From Thermoleophilaceae bacterium (GTDB lineage: Bacteria; Actinomycetota; Thermoleophilia; Solirubrobacterales; Thermoleophilaceae), in assembly GCA_036378175.1 (NCBI GenBank), contig DASUWY010000048.1, forward strand, positions 62,001-126,000: a stretch of DNA of 64,000 nucleotides. Direction: 5' to 3'. Below are positions 1 through 8,729 of the stretch, piece by piece (position 1 is the stretch's first letter; each line of letters opens with the position of its first letter). A program made the translations under genes and the position numbers. Under the pieces are notes generated by a model that saw only the letters and a program-made list of their open reading frames with translations, ran no database searches and was not told the origin of the DNA.

Positions 1-168
1 GTCCCGCAGCAGCGCCGGCAGCTGGTAGCAGAGCGACTTGCCCGACCCGGTGGGCATCACGACCAGCACGTCGCGGCCCGCAAGCGCGGCATCGCAAGCC
101 TCGCGCTGCCCTGGCCGGAAGGCCGGGAAGCCGAAGTGCTCGTGAAGGGATCGCTCCAGATCGGTCAC
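1..168 (-). CDS. recQ: ATP-dependent DNA helicase RecQ, N-terminal fragment (runs off the left edge)
   Basis: The first 56 codons of a RecQ-type superfamily 2 helicase, cut by the window edge. The peptide starts at a GTG (166-168) with [20 protein letters not shown]. It contains the RecQ zero motif FRPGQREA (residues 17-24) and Walker A MPTGSGKS (residues 38-45), followed by LCYQLPALL, the usual RecQ continuation. RecQ unwinds 3'-tailed DNA in recombination and repair. The rest of the helicase core, the zinc region and any HRDC domain lie outside the window. The family call is secure from these motifs; the start is the best in-frame choice. Confidence 0.88.
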   Translation of the reverse strand, partial: MTDLERSLHEHFGFPAFRPGQREACDAALAGRDVLVVMPTGSGKSLCYQLPALLRD

Positions 169-238
169 TCAGCGAGGGTAACCGCCGAATCGGCGGGATC
201 GGGGCCGCAGCGCCGCTTTGTCACAGTCCAGTTACGCA

Positions 239-589
239 ATGAGCGAAGTTGTTCCAACGGAGCGCTTCGATCCGGCTTCCCTCGCGGACCAACCTGAGCC
301 GGTACGGCGCTACTTCGTCCACGCAATCGCGCCCGGCGCGGTGCTCGCCGAGGGCGCGCGGCTCACCATGACCGGCGCGCTGTTCGGCCGCTTCCAGCTG
401 TTCGACGCCCATGACGAGGACACCACTCGCTCGGCGGCCGGACGCGCCGCAGTCGAGAGCTTCTGGTGGCCTCCGAGCCTGCTGCCGAGCCGCTGGGTGG
501 AGTGGCGTGCCCCGCGCTACGCGCCGTTCTTCCAGGCGACCGTCAGCGACGTCGTGCCGCGCCGATCATCACGGCAAGGTCGCGGCTGA
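239..589 (+). pseudogene. Decayed DUF6544/DUF6920-like gene remnant
   Basis: An open frame of 117 codons from ATG 239 (a TTG at 218 is also possible). The N-terminal half (PEPVRRYFVHAIAPG, then LTMTGALFGRF) and the stretch AAGRAAVESFWWPPSLLP resemble, from memory, two separated blocks of the DUF6544-type family. The segment that normally lies between them seems deleted at about residue 61-67. The C-terminal part of the family is replaced by unrelated low-complexity sequence, and the last 47 bases overlap the 3' end of the convergent methyltransferase gene. Function of the family is unknown. I read this as an internally deleted and truncated relic, but a short functional protein cannot be excluded. 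Confidence 0.5.
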
Positions 590-1127
590 CCCACGCCACA
601 TCGGCATCGAAGTCCGCCTGCTCCAGCCAGTCGAGCTGGGCGGCCACGGTGCTTGGCTTGTCATAGTCGCCGTCGATCGGCGTGATGGCGTCGGAAGGGT
701 CGTCCGGCACCACCACGTCACCAACGACGATCCGCCCGTGATCCGCGAGCACCTCCCGCGCGCGCGTGAAGAGATCCGCTTTCCCCGCCGCATCCAGGTG
801 ATGCACGGCGAGCGCGGAGAACACGACGTCGAACGGACCAGCAGGCAGGGGATCCTGCAGCCGCGCGACCAGGAGCTCGGCGCCGGAGAGCACACGAGCG
901 GCGCGGTCGAGCATCTCCGCGCTCGCATCGACGCCAACGAGATGTGCATCGGGGTGCCGAGCCAGCACCCGGCGGGCTGTCTCGCCCGTGCCCGTTCCCA
1001 GCTCCAGCAGGCGCGCGGCGCCGGCGCCGGTCGCGCGCGCGACCTCATCCTGCAGCCGCTCGTACTCCGGCACCTCGCGGCGCATCAGCGCCAGGTATTC
1101 CTCAGGCCTCCAGTGAAACTGGGCCAC
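543..1127 (-). CDS. Class I SAM-dependent methyltransferase
   Basis: A 194-residue protein with GTG start directly abutting the purF stop, so it is probably the last gene of the purine transcription unit. The Rossmann methyltransferase core is clear: motif I LLELGTGTGET (about residues 40-50), an acidic residue after strand 2 (VGVDAS), motif IV-like FDVVFSALAVHHLD and post-motif GRIVVGDVVVPDD. The substrate cannot be read from the sequence; small-molecule methylation is the usual role of this generic family (Methyltransf_25/11). Its link to purine synthesis is positional only. The 3' end overlaps the decayed gene on the other strand. Confidence 0.85.
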   Translation of the reverse strand: MAQFHWRPEEYLALMRREVPEYERLQDEVARATGAGAARLLELGTGTGETARRVLARHPDAHLVGVDASAEMLDRAARVLSGAELLVARLQDPLPAGPFDVVFSALAVHHLDAAGKADLFTRAREVLADHGRIVVGDVVVPDDPSDAITPIDGDYDKPSTVAAQLDWLEQADFDADVAWVSRDLAVMIGAARRR

Positions 1128-2585
1128 TCAGAGCAGCGCGCGCGACACCATCGGCAGCGGCTTGGACTCCGCCTCGAGGGCAAACTTGCCGTTTGCCGAC
1201 TCGGTGTGCTCCAGGGGGTATTCGCCCGTGAAGCACGCGTCGCAGTGGGTCTCGCGGCCAAGGCCGATCGCCTCGTACAGCCCGTCGATCGAGAGATACG
1301 CGAGCGAGTCGCAGCCGAGCTCCTCGGCCACCTCCTCGACGGTGCGGCCGTGGGCGACCATCTCCTCGGTGGTGGACATGTCGATCCCGTAGTGGCATGG
1401 GTGGCGAATCGGCGGCGCCGAGATGCGCATGTGCACCTCGGAGGCGCCCGCGTCGCGCAGCATCTTCACGATCTGCCGCGTGGTGTTGCCGCGCACGATC
1501 GAATCGTCCACCACCACGATGCGCTTGCCTCCCACGATCTCCGGCAGCGGGTTGAACTTCATCCGCAGCCCGTGCTTGCGCAGCTCCTGCCCAGGCTGGA
1601 TGAACGTGCGCGCCACGTAGCGGTTCTTGATCAGGCCGTCGTCCTTCGGGATGCCGGACGCGTTGGAGAAGCCGCCGGCGGCCGGGTTGCCGGAGTCGGG
1701 CACGGCGATCACGAGGTCCGCCTCCACCGGCGCCTCGCGCCAGAGGATCTCGCCCATCCTGCGCCGCGAGACCTGCGTGAGCCGGCCCTCGAGCTGCGAG
1801 TCGGGCCGCGCGAAGTAGATGTGCTCGAACACGCAGAACGCGCGCCGCGCGCCCTTCACCACCTGGCGCACCTCGAGCCCGCGCTCGCCGATCGACACGA
1901 GCTCGCCCGGCTCGACCTCGCGGAGCATCTTCGCGCCGATGATGTCGAAGGCGCAGCTCTCAGAGGCCACGCAGTAGCGGTCGCCGAGCTGGCCGATCGC
2001 CAGCGGGCGGAGGCCCGCGGGATCGCGGAACGCCACCACGCGATCCTCGGTGAGGACCACCGTGGAGAAGGCGCCCTCGAGCTGCGGCAACACGTCCTCC
2101 ACCGCGTCCTCGATCGCCTCGGCCTCGTGCATCGAGAGCAGCGCGGCGATGATCTCCGAGTCGGACGTTGAGGTGAAGCGCACGCCGCGCTCGCGCAGTC
2201 CGAGGTGAAGCTCCAGCGCGTTGATGAGGTTGCCGTTGTGGGCGAGGGCGAGCTCGCGACGGTCCGAGCGGTGGATCGGCTGCGAGTTCTCCCATGCGGA
2301 CGAGCCCGTGGTGGAGTAGCGAACGTGGCCGATCGCGCTCTGCCCGCCGAGCGCCTGCAGCTTGGGCTCGTCGAACACCTGCGACACAAGGCCGAGGTCG
2401 CGCAGCGCCATGATGTGGCCGTCCTCAGCGGTGGCGATGCCGGCCGACTCCTGGCCGCGGTGCTGGAGGGCGTACAGCGCGAAGTACGCGAGACGCGCGA
2501 CCTCGCGCTCGGGCGCGTAGACGCCGAAAACCCCGCACTCGTCGCGAGGGCCGTCGCGGAAAGAGATGGGCTCCGGAGGAGTCAT
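1128..2585 (-). CDS. purF: Amidophosphoribosyltransferase
   Basis: Catalyses the first committed purine step, PRPP plus glutamine to phosphoribosylamine. The 485-residue protein has a 16-residue propeptide before the N-terminal nucleophile Cys17 (DECGVFG), a class II glutamine amidotransferase domain (about 17-240) and a phosphoribosyltransferase domain with the PRPP loop IVVVDDSIVRGNTT. Cysteines at FCVFEH, HPCHYG and HCDACFTG match the four [4Fe-4S] ligands of the Bacillus-type enzyme, so an oxygen-sensitive cluster is expected. The start ATG overlaps the purL stop by four bases (ATGA), indicating coupled translation; the stop abuts the methyltransferase start. Confidence 0.97.
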   Translation of the reverse strand: MTPPEPISFRDGPRDECGVFGVYAPEREVARLAYFALYALQHRGQESAGIATAEDGHIMALRDLGLVSQVFDEPKLQALGGQSAIGHVRYSTTGSSAWENSQPIHRSDRRELALAHNGNLINALELHLGLRERGVRFTSTSDSEIIAALLSMHEAEAIEDAVEDVLPQLEGAFSTVVLTEDRVVAFRDPAGLRPLAIGQLGDRYCVASESCAFDIIGAKMLREVEPGELVSIGERGLEVRQVVKGARRAFCVFEHIYFARPDSQLEGRLTQVSRRRMGEILWREAPVEADLVIAVPDSGNPAAGGFSNASGIPKDDGLIKNRYVARTFIQPGQELRKHGLRMKFNPLPEIVGGKRIVVVDDSIVRGNTTRQIVKMLRDAGASEVHMRISAPPIRHPCHYGIDMSTTEEMVAHGRTVEEVAEELGCDSLAYLSIDGLYEAIGLGRETHCDACFTGEYPLEHTESANGKFALEAESKPLPMVSRALL

Positions 2586-4807
2586 GAGAAGCGGTCGGGG
2601 AGCCCCTGCTCATAGGCGGTCTTTGCCTCCTCAACCGGAAGCGAAAGCGTAGCAACGCCGCCCGTCAGCTCTAGCGCTTCGCCGCCAACCTCGCCGAGCC
2701 TGATCAGGCCGTCGGCACCCGCCTGCTCGGCCAGTCCCTCGATGGCTTCGAGGGTGCCGGACACGATCACCCCACCTGGCCCCTCGCCGAACAGCGCGGC
2801 CTCAGGTGGCGCGGCATCCCCCAGGCGGGCGAGCAGCGGCGCAAGGTCCACGCGCGCGCCGATCCCACCCGCGATGCAGCATTCAGCCAGCGCGCACGCA
2901 AGCCCGCCCTCGGACACATCGTGGGCCGCCTTCACCGCGCCGCCGCGCACCGACTCGCGCACGAGCCCGAGGTGCTTCGCGTGGAGCGAGAGGTCTGCCG
3001 GCGCGAGGCCGTCCGACAGGCCGCCCCGGAGCTTCTCGAGCTCGGACCCCGCGAGCGACGGCGAGAACGGCCCGAGCAGCGCGATCTGGTCGCCCTCCTC
3101 CGCGAAGGCATAGCCCGCCGCCCGCTCCGGGTCCGGCAGCTCGCCAACCATCCCCACGACCGGCGTGGGGAAGATCGGCCCCTCGCCGCCCTCGTTGTAG
3201 AGCGACACGTTGCCGCCCACCACCGGCACGCCCAACGCCTCGCACGCGTCCGCGAGCCCCTGCACCGCCTGCGTGAGCTGCCACGCGATGTGCGGTTTCT
3301 CGGGGTTGCCGAAGTTGAGGCAGTTGGTGAGCCCGAGCGGCTCCGCGCCCACGCAGGCGAGGTTGGAGGCGCACTCGAGCACCGCCTCCACGGCGCCGGC
3401 GTACGGATCGCACGCCACGCGGCGGCCGTTGCCATCGATGGACACGCCGAGGGCGCGGCTGCCGCCGTCCGGCCCCAGGGTGAGCACCGCGGCGTCGGCC
3501 GCCTCGGGGCGGCGCACCGTGCGCGAGCCCACGATCGAGTCGTACTGCTCGAACGCCCAGCGCTTGCTCGTGACGTTGGACGAACGCAGCAACGCCAGCA
3601 GCGTGTCGCGCGGCGAGACGTCGTCGGCGAGCACGCGCGGCGGCGGCGCGTACACGGGCGCCGACGGCCTCTCCGGCTCGAGGTCGTACAGCGGGCAGTC
3701 GTCCACGAGCGCCTCCACAGGCATGTCCCCCACGAGCTCGCCGCCCGCGAACACCCGCAGCCGCCGCGTGTCCGTCACCTCGCCGATCGGCGTGGCGCGC
3801 ACCTCCCACTTCTCGCACAGAGCGAGCACGTCGTCGAGCCTTTCGGGCGTGACCACGCACAGCATCCGCTCCTGCGACTCCGACACCATGATCTCGAACG
3901 GCTCCATGTCAGCCTCGCGCAGCGGGACCTTGGACACGTCGATGTCTAGCCCCACCTCGCCCTTCGACGCCATCTCGGACGAGGACGAAGAGAGCCCGGC
4001 GGCACCCAGGTCCTGCAACGACTCGAGCAGCCCAGCCTCCAGCAGCTCTAGGGAGCACTCGAGCAGCTTCGACTCCTCGAACGGGTCGCCGATCTGGACG
4101 CTCGGCCGCTTGGAATCGTCCTCGGCGTCGAGCTCGGCGCTCGCCAGGACCGACGCGCCGCCTATCCCGTCGCGCCCGGTGCGCGCGCCGAACAGCACGA
4201 GGTGGTTGCCCACGCCCGCGGCGGCGCTCCGCACCAGCCGCTCCTGCGGCGCAATGCCGAGGCACATCGCGTTCACGAGGCAGTTCTGCTCGTACGGCCC
4301 CTCGAAGTAGATCTCGCCCCCAACCGTGGCCACGCCGATCGAGTTCCCGTAATGGCCGATGCCCGCCACCGCGTGCTCGAGCAGGTAGCGCGAGCGGGCG
4401 GAGTCGAGCTCGCCGAAGCGCAGCGAGTCGAGGATCGCGATCGGCCGCGCGCCCACCGCGAACACGTCGCGCAGGATGCCGCCGACTCCGGTGGCCGCGC
4501 CCTGGAACGGCTCCACCGCGCTCGGATGGTTGTGCGACTCCACCTTGAACGCCACAGCCAACCCGTCCCCCACGTCCACGGCACCGGCGTTCTCACCCGG
4601 ACCCATCACCACGCGCTCGCCCTCCGTGGGCAGCTTGCGCAGCAGCTTCTTCGAATGCTTGTAGGCGCAGTGCTCAGACCACATGAGCGAGAACACCGCC
4701 AGCTCGAGGTCGCCCGGCTCGCGCTCCAGCAATTCAACTATGCGGTCGTACTCGGCGTCGGTGAGGCCGAGCTCGCGGTGGCGCGTGTCCGTCGCGCCGG
4801 CGCTCAT
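2582..4807 (-). CDS. purL: Phosphoribosylformylglycinamidine synthase, large subunit PurL
   Basis: A 741-residue small-type PurL, the synthetase subunit that converts FGAR to FGAM with ammonia from PurQ and PurS as the bridging subunit. Visible hallmarks are the substrate loop ESHNHPSAVEPFQGAATGVG near residue 90, the ATP-binding region GIGGASVLASAELD, and the second AIRS-like half with NCLNFGNPEKPHI and GGNVSLYNE. Length fits the roughly 740-residue family form that requires separate PurQ and PurS, both encoded just upstream. The start overlaps the purQ stop by four bases and the end overlaps purF by four. Confidence 0.97.
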   Translation of the reverse strand: MSAGATDTRHRELGLTDAEYDRIVELLEREPGDLELAVFSLMWSEHCAYKHSKKLLRKLPTEGERVVMGPGENAGAVDVGDGLAVAFKVESHNHPSAVEPFQGAATGVGGILRDVFAVGARPIAILDSLRFGELDSARSRYLLEHAVAGIGHYGNSIGVATVGGEIYFEGPYEQNCLVNAMCLGIAPQERLVRSAAAGVGNHLVLFGARTGRDGIGGASVLASAELDAEDDSKRPSVQIGDPFEESKLLECSLELLEAGLLESLQDLGAAGLSSSSSEMASKGEVGLDIDVSKVPLREADMEPFEIMVSESQERMLCVVTPERLDDVLALCEKWEVRATPIGEVTDTRRLRVFAGGELVGDMPVEALVDDCPLYDLEPERPSAPVYAPPPRVLADDVSPRDTLLALLRSSNVTSKRWAFEQYDSIVGSRTVRRPEAADAAVLTLGPDGGSRALGVSIDGNGRRVACDPYAGAVEAVLECASNLACVGAEPLGLTNCLNFGNPEKPHIAWQLTQAVQGLADACEALGVPVVGGNVSLYNEGGEGPIFPTPVVGMVGELPDPERAAGYAFAEEGDQIALLGPFSPSLAGSELEKLRGGLSDGLAPADLSLHAKHLGLVRESVRGGAVKAAHDVSEGGLACALAECCIAGGIGARVDLAPLLARLGDAAPPEAALFGEGPGGVIVSGTLEAIEGLAEQAGADGLIRLGEVGGEALELTGGVATLSLPVEEAKTAYEQGLPDRFS

Positions 4808-5481
4808 GCAGGCGCTAGCGCCTCGACGTGAGCGACGATCGACTCGAACAGCTTCCCGCCGTCGGCCGAGCCCGTGAGTCGATCCACCGCATGCTCCGGA
4901 TGCGGCATCAACCCGAACACGTTCTTCTGGCTGTTCGACACGCCCGCGATGTCGCGCGCGGAGCCGTTGGGGTTCTGTCCCTCGGCATAGCGCAGCAGCA
5001 CCTGGCCGTCGGCCTCGAGCTCGTGGAGTGCGGGCTCGGGCGCGTAGTAGCGGCCGGTGGTGTGCTTGACCGGCACCGAAAGCCGGTCCCCCTCCTCACA
5101 CGCGCGCGTGAATGGGGTGTTCGGGTTCTCCACCAGGAGATCGACCTGGCGGCAGACGAAGCGCAGGCTCGTGTTGGGCAGGAGCGCGCCGGGCAGGAGT
5201 CCCGCCTCGCACAGCACCTGGAAGCCGTTGCAGATGCCGAGCACCGGGCCTCCGCCAAGCGCGAACTCGCGCACCGCCTCCATCACCGGTGAGAAGCGGG
5301 CGATCGCCCCGGCGCGCAGGTAGTCGCCATAGGAGAAGCCGCCGGGGATGACCACCGCGTCTGCGCCCCTCAGGTCGCGGTCCGCGTGCCAGAGAAGCTC
5401 CGCCTCGCCGAAGCGCTCGCATGCGAGGAGAGCGTCCACCTCGTCGCACGACCCGGGGAAGCGGATCACGCCGAACTTCAC
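4804..5481 (-). CDS. purQ: Phosphoribosylformylglycinamidine synthase, glutaminase subunit PurQ
   Basis: A 225-residue class I glutamine amidotransferase that feeds ammonia to PurL. It has the nucleophile elbow LGICNGFQVLCEAGLLPG, the oxyanion GGFSYGDYLRAG segment and the catalytic His-Glu pair GLMPHPEHAVD. I place the start at the GTG (5479-5481) giving VKFGVIRFPGSCDEVD, the normal family N-terminus. This codon overlaps the purS TGA by four bases; the frame stays open further upstream but that part is antisense-like purS sequence. Confidence 0.96.
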   Translation of the reverse strand: MKFGVIRFPGSCDEVDALLACERFGEAELLWHADRDLRGADAVVIPGGFSYGDYLRAGAIARFSPVMEAVREFALGGGPVLGICNGFQVLCEAGLLPGALLPNTSLRFVCRQVDLLVENPNTPFTRACEEGDRLSVPVKHTTGRYYAPEPALHELEADGQVLLRYAEGQNPNGSARDIAGVSNSQKNVFGLMPHPEHAVDRLTGSADGGKLFESIVAHVEALAPA

Positions 5482-5705
5482 CGCTCCACCACCAGGATCT
5501 CGTAGTCCTCGATCAGCGGGTTGGCGAGCAGCTTCTCGCACATCTCGCCGATGCGGGACGCGTCCGGCACCTCCAGCTCGACCATGCGGCCCACGCGCAC
5601 GTCGTGCACGCCCTCGAAGCCGAGTGCGGGAAGGGCTCGCTCGACGGTCTGTCCCTGCGGGTCGAGGATCCCCTCCTTGGGCCTGATCAGGACCCGGGCT
5701 TTCAT
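5478..5705 (-). CDS. purS: Phosphoribosylformylglycinamidine synthase subunit PurS
   Basis: A 75-residue protein, MKARVLIRPKEGILDPQGQT at its N-terminus, which is the canonical PurS beginning (VxVxxKxGxLDPQG). PurS dimers bridge PurQ and PurL and stabilise the ammonia channel of FGAM synthase. Length is slightly under the usual 80-85. The start is the ATG at 5703-5705; the longer frame upstream runs through the purC end and is not coding. It is translationally coupled to purQ by a GTGA overlap. Confidence 0.93.
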   Translation of the reverse strand: MKARVLIRPKEGILDPQGQTVERALPALGFEGVHDVRVGRMVELEVPDASRIGEMCEKLLANPLIEDYEILVVER

Positions 5706-5802
5706 GAACGCCTGCAAATCGTCGCCGGCCGGCGTCCTCGTGTCTCGCCGTATTCCAATACTGCCTCGACTCTGTGTCCTTGGCTGGCTCGATTTTCGGC
5801 GT
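5706..5802 (-). other. Gap between purC and purS, possible secondary promoter
   Basis: A 97-base non-coding stretch in an otherwise tightly overlapping operon. On the minus strand it contains a small palindrome GTATTGGAATAC (stem GTATT/AATAC). No clear -35/-10 pair is visible. It could hold an internal promoter or a processing site for purSQLF. Confidence 0.3.
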
Positions 5803-6696
5803 TCACCGCGCCGCGCCGCTCCTGGTGAGCCAGGCGTCGAAGGACTCGCCGGTGATGCGCTGATAGGCATCCATGTAGAGCTCGCGCGTGCGCGCGACAA
5901 CGTCCTGCGGGATCTCGGGCGCGGGAGGCGTCTTGTCCCAGCCCGAACCGGCGGCCCAGTCGCGCACATACTGCTTGTCGAAAGACGGCTGGCCGTGGCC
6001 CGGTTCGTAGCCGTCGGCCGGCCAGAAGCGTGAGCTGTCCGGCGTGAGCACCTCATCGCCGAGCACGATCGTGCCGTCGGCGCGGCGCCCGAACTCGAAC
6101 TTCGTGTCCGCGAGGATCACCCCGCGCTCGCGCGCGTGATCGGCGGCGGAGGAATAGATCGCGAGCGTGAGGCGGCGAAGCTCCTCGAGCAGCCCGCGGT
6201 CGCCGAGGATCTCTGCCGCGCGGTCGAAGTCGATGTTCTCGTCATGGCCGACCTCCGCCTTCGTCGACGGCGTGAAGATCGGCTCGGGGAGCTGCTGTGA
6301 CTCCTGCAGGCCGGACGGCAGCTCGATGCCGCAAACGGCTCCGTTCGCCTGGTAGTCCTTCCACCCCGACCCGGTGATGTAGCCGCGTACCACGCACTCG
6401 ATCGGGATCATCTCGAGGCGCTCGACGAGCAGCGCGCGACCGCGCACCTCGTCCGGCACGTCCTCGAACGAGACGAGGTGGTTCGGGCAGATGTCCTTCG
6501 TCTTCTCGAACCAGAAGACCGACAGCCCGGTGAGCACCTTGCCCTTGTCCGGAATCGGGTTGGGATGGACTACGTCGTATGTGGAGATACGGTCGGAGGC
6601 GACCATCAGCAGGTGGTCCGGGCCGGCGTCGTACATCTCCCGGACCTTGCCCTGCGCGATCAGGTCATGGCCTTCGAGCGTGGCGGCATCGCTCAT
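5803..6696 (-). CDS. purC: Phosphoribosylaminoimidazole-succinocarboxamide synthase (SAICAR synthetase)
   Basis: Joins CAIR and aspartate using ATP. The 297-residue protein starts at ATG 6694-6696 (MSDAATLEGHDLIAQGKVRE). It shows the nucleotide-binding GKVREMYD, DRISTYDVVHPNPIPDKG, ECVVRGYITGSGWKDY and the late DTKFEFG segment, in family order. The length matches the roughly 295-residue bacterial/yeast-type enzyme rather than the short 240-residue form. An in-frame extension upstream of residue 1 lacks similarity and was not used. It is separated from purB by 270 bases, so it probably has its own promoter. Confidence 0.96.
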   Translation of the reverse strand: MSDAATLEGHDLIAQGKVREMYDAGPDHLLMVASDRISTYDVVHPNPIPDKGKVLTGLSVFWFEKTKDICPNHLVSFEDVPDEVRGRALLVERLEMIPIECVVRGYITGSGWKDYQANGAVCGIELPSGLQESQQLPEPIFTPSTKAEVGHDENIDFDRAAEILGDRGLLEELRRLTLAIYSSAADHARERGVILADTKFEFGRRADGTIVLGDEVLTPDSSRFWPADGYEPGHGQPSFDKQYVRDWAAGSGWDKTPPAPEIPQDVVARTRELYMDAYQRITGESFDAWLTRSGAAR

Positions 6697-6966
6697 GGAC
6701 CTGAGGCTAACAAGCGGAGCGGGCGAAGCCGCTGCTCGTCCGTTGCGACCGCGCAATGTGCGGGGATTGACCCTGGACATGCGCGGCGTTTGAGGTTCGC
6801 CGGCTCCGACGTTTGCGGGAACCCGTCCGCGGAGAAGGATCCCAACTAGCTGTTCTCCAGGAACAGCTTGATGGGATGGCTCCGCGTTTCGCCCCGTCTT
6901 TCGGGCCGGATGGCCGGCGCTCGCCGGGTCGACGATCCTCGACGTCCGCAGCTGGCGCGGCCGCGA
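6697..6966. other. Intergenic gap in the purine operon with a perfect 8-bp hairpin
   Basis: A 270-base gap between purB and purC, the longest in the cluster. It holds one perfect inverted repeat, AGCTGTTC (6848-6855), loop TCCAG, GAACAGCT (6861-6868), without a following T tract in either direction. No convincing ORF is present on either strand. Likely roles are a terminator or processing hairpin after purB and a promoter for purCSQLF; I see no recognisable riboswitch. Confidence 0.5.
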
Positions 6967-8247
6967 CTAGCCGATCGCATCCAGCCGTCCCACGATCTCC
7001 TCCGCGTGCTGCACGAACGCCGAGGGATCGAAGATGGCGTCGAGGTCGAGCCCCGGCGCGGCTGACGCCAGCAGGTCGCGGAACTCCACGCCCTCGTCCC
7101 ACGCGCGCTGCGCGTTCTCCTGGACGATGCGGTAGGCGTCGTCGCGCGAGCGTCCTGACTCCACCAGAGCAAGAAGCGCCCGCTGCGAGAACAGCGCCCC
7201 GTGCGTCGCGTTCAGGTTCGCGCGCATGCGATCCACGTGCACGGTCATGCCGTCCACCACGCGCTTCGCCAAGGACTGCGCGTAGTCGAGCAGGATCGTC
7301 GCGTCCGGCATCGCCACGCGCTCCACGGACGAATGCGAGATGTCGCGCTCGTGCCACAGTGCCACGTCCTCGATGCCGGCCTGCGCATACCCGCGCAGCA
7401 GCCGCGCGATGCCCGTGATGCGCTCGCTCACGATCGGGTTGCGCTTGTGCGGCATCGCGGACGAGCCCTTCTGTCCAGCCCGGAAGGGCTCCTCCACCTC
7501 GCGCACCTCGGTGCGCTGCAGGTGCCGGATCTCGGTGGCGAAGCGCTCGAGGCCGGCACCGGCCACAGCCACCGCCGACAGCAGTTCGGCATGCCTGTCG
7601 CGCGCCACCACCTGGGTGGACACGTTCTCTCGCCCCAGCCCCAGCCGCTCGAGCACGCGGCGCTCGAACTCGGGGCCGTTGGTCGCGTACGTACCGACCG
7701 CCCCCGACAGCGCACCCACCGACGCCTGCTCCACCGCCCGCTCGAGCCTGCGCAGGTTGCGGTGGGCCTCGAAGGCGAAGCCAGCCAGCTTCACGCCGAA
7801 CGTGGTGGGCTCGGCGTGCACGCCGTGCGTGCGGCCGACGCACAGGGTGTCGCGATACTCGCGAGCGCGGGCGATCAGCGCGTCGCGATAGTCGCGCGCC
7901 CCATTGATCAGGATCAGCCCGGCCGCGGTGAGCTGCAGCGCCAGCGCGGTGTCGAGCACGTCGGAGGAGGTCAGGCCGTGGTGCACCCAGCGCCCGGCCT
8001 CTCCAACCGAGCCTGCCACGACGTCAACGAACGCGGCGACGTCGTGGTCGGTGACCTTCTCCCGCTCCTTCACGGCCTGGACCGTGAACGACGCGCGATC
8101 GCGGATCTCCGCGGCATCCTCCGCCGGCACGATCCCCATCTCGGCGAGAACGTCCGTGGCCGCAAGCTCGACCACGAGCCAGCAGTCGAGCTTGCGCTGC
8201 TCGGACCAGACGGCCCCGATCTCGGGGCGTGTGTAGCGCTCGATCAC
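6967..8247 (-). CDS. purB: Adenylosuccinate lyase
   Basis: Catalyses fumarate elimination from SAICAR and from adenylosuccinate, so it serves both IMP and AMP synthesis. The 426-residue protein carries the fumarase/aspartase superfamily signature GSSAMPHKRNP (about residues 261-271), the substrate segment HGLTSSDVLDTA and the early TRPEIGAVWSEQRKLD. The start is GTG 8245-8247, overlapping the purE TGA by four bases; the upstream in-frame extension is purE sequence in another frame. Confidence 0.96.
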   Translation of the reverse strand: MIERYTRPEIGAVWSEQRKLDCWLVVELAATDVLAEMGIVPAEDAAEIRDRASFTVQAVKEREKVTDHDVAAFVDVVAGSVGEAGRWVHHGLTSSDVLDTALALQLTAAGLILINGARDYRDALIARAREYRDTLCVGRTHGVHAEPTTFGVKLAGFAFEAHRNLRRLERAVEQASVGALSGAVGTYATNGPEFERRVLERLGLGRENVSTQVVARDRHAELLSAVAVAGAGLERFATEIRHLQRTEVREVEEPFRAGQKGSSAMPHKRNPIVSERITGIARLLRGYAQAGIEDVALWHERDISHSSVERVAMPDATILLDYAQSLAKRVVDGMTVHVDRMRANLNATHGALFSQRALLALVESGRSRDDAYRIVQENAQRAWDEGVEFRDLLASAAPGLDLDAIFDPSAFVQHAEEIVGRLDAIG

Positions 8248-8729
8248 CCCTGGACGATCTTGGCAGCCATGATCGCCGCGTTCTTCGCGCCATTGATGCC
8301 CATGCACGCCACCGGTACACCCGGCGGCATCTGCGAGATGGCGAGCAGCGCGTCGAGCCCGCCGGCCACCGAGGTGGACGAGGTCAGGGGCACGCCGATC
8401 ACCGGCAGGTCCGTGTGCGCGGCCACCACGCCGGGCAGCGCGGCCGCCAGCCCCGCGCCGGCGATGATCACCTTGAGCCCGCGCATCCGAGCGTTCTGCG
8501 CGTAGTCCGCCACCACCTCGGGGTCGCGATGCGCGCTCATCACGCGGATCTCGTAGCGGATCCCGCGTTCCTCGAGCTCCTTGCCCGCCTTCTCCATCAC
8601 GGGCATGTCGCTCTTCGAGCCCATCACGATTCCCACGAGGGGAGCGTCCACGTCGAGGTCTTCGAACATCGTCTCGACCTCGGTCTGAGTCGAGGGCGTT
8701 CCAGCCGCCCCCGGCTGTTCTTCGCTCAA
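8244..8729 (-). CDS. purE: N5-carboxyaminoimidazole ribonucleotide mutase
   Basis: A 161-residue class I PurE that converts N5-CAIR to CAIR. The active-site regions GIVMGSKSDMPVME and VMSAHRDPEVV and the glycine-rich IIAGAGLAAALPG are intact, as is the C-terminal CMGINGAKNAA. About 28 residues precede the core, mostly acidic and low-complexity. The start is a TTG (8727-8729) that overlaps the purD TGA by four bases. No purK is in the window. Confidence 0.95.
   Translation of the reverse strand: MSEEQPGAAGTPSTQTEVETMFEDLDVDAPLVGIVMGSKSDMPVMEKAGKELEERGIRYEIRVMSAHRDPEVVADYAQNARMRGLKVIIAGAGLAAALPGVVAAHTDLPVIGVPLTSSTSVAGGLDALLAISQMPPGVPVACMGINGAKNAAIMAAKIVQG

Noticed and set aside
411-2171. Long plus-strand open frame opposite purF
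   Set aside because: Antisense shadow of purF in GC-rich DNA; Arg/His/Ala-rich product without domains.
5706-6056. N-terminal extension of purS to 192 residues
   Set aside because: The PurS family begins at the internal ATG 5703-5705; the extra part overlaps purC out of frame.
6846-7172. Minus-strand frame ending SHPIKLFLENS as a separate gene
   Set aside because: Most of it overlaps purB in another frame, and the last codons are formed by the 6848-6868 hairpin.
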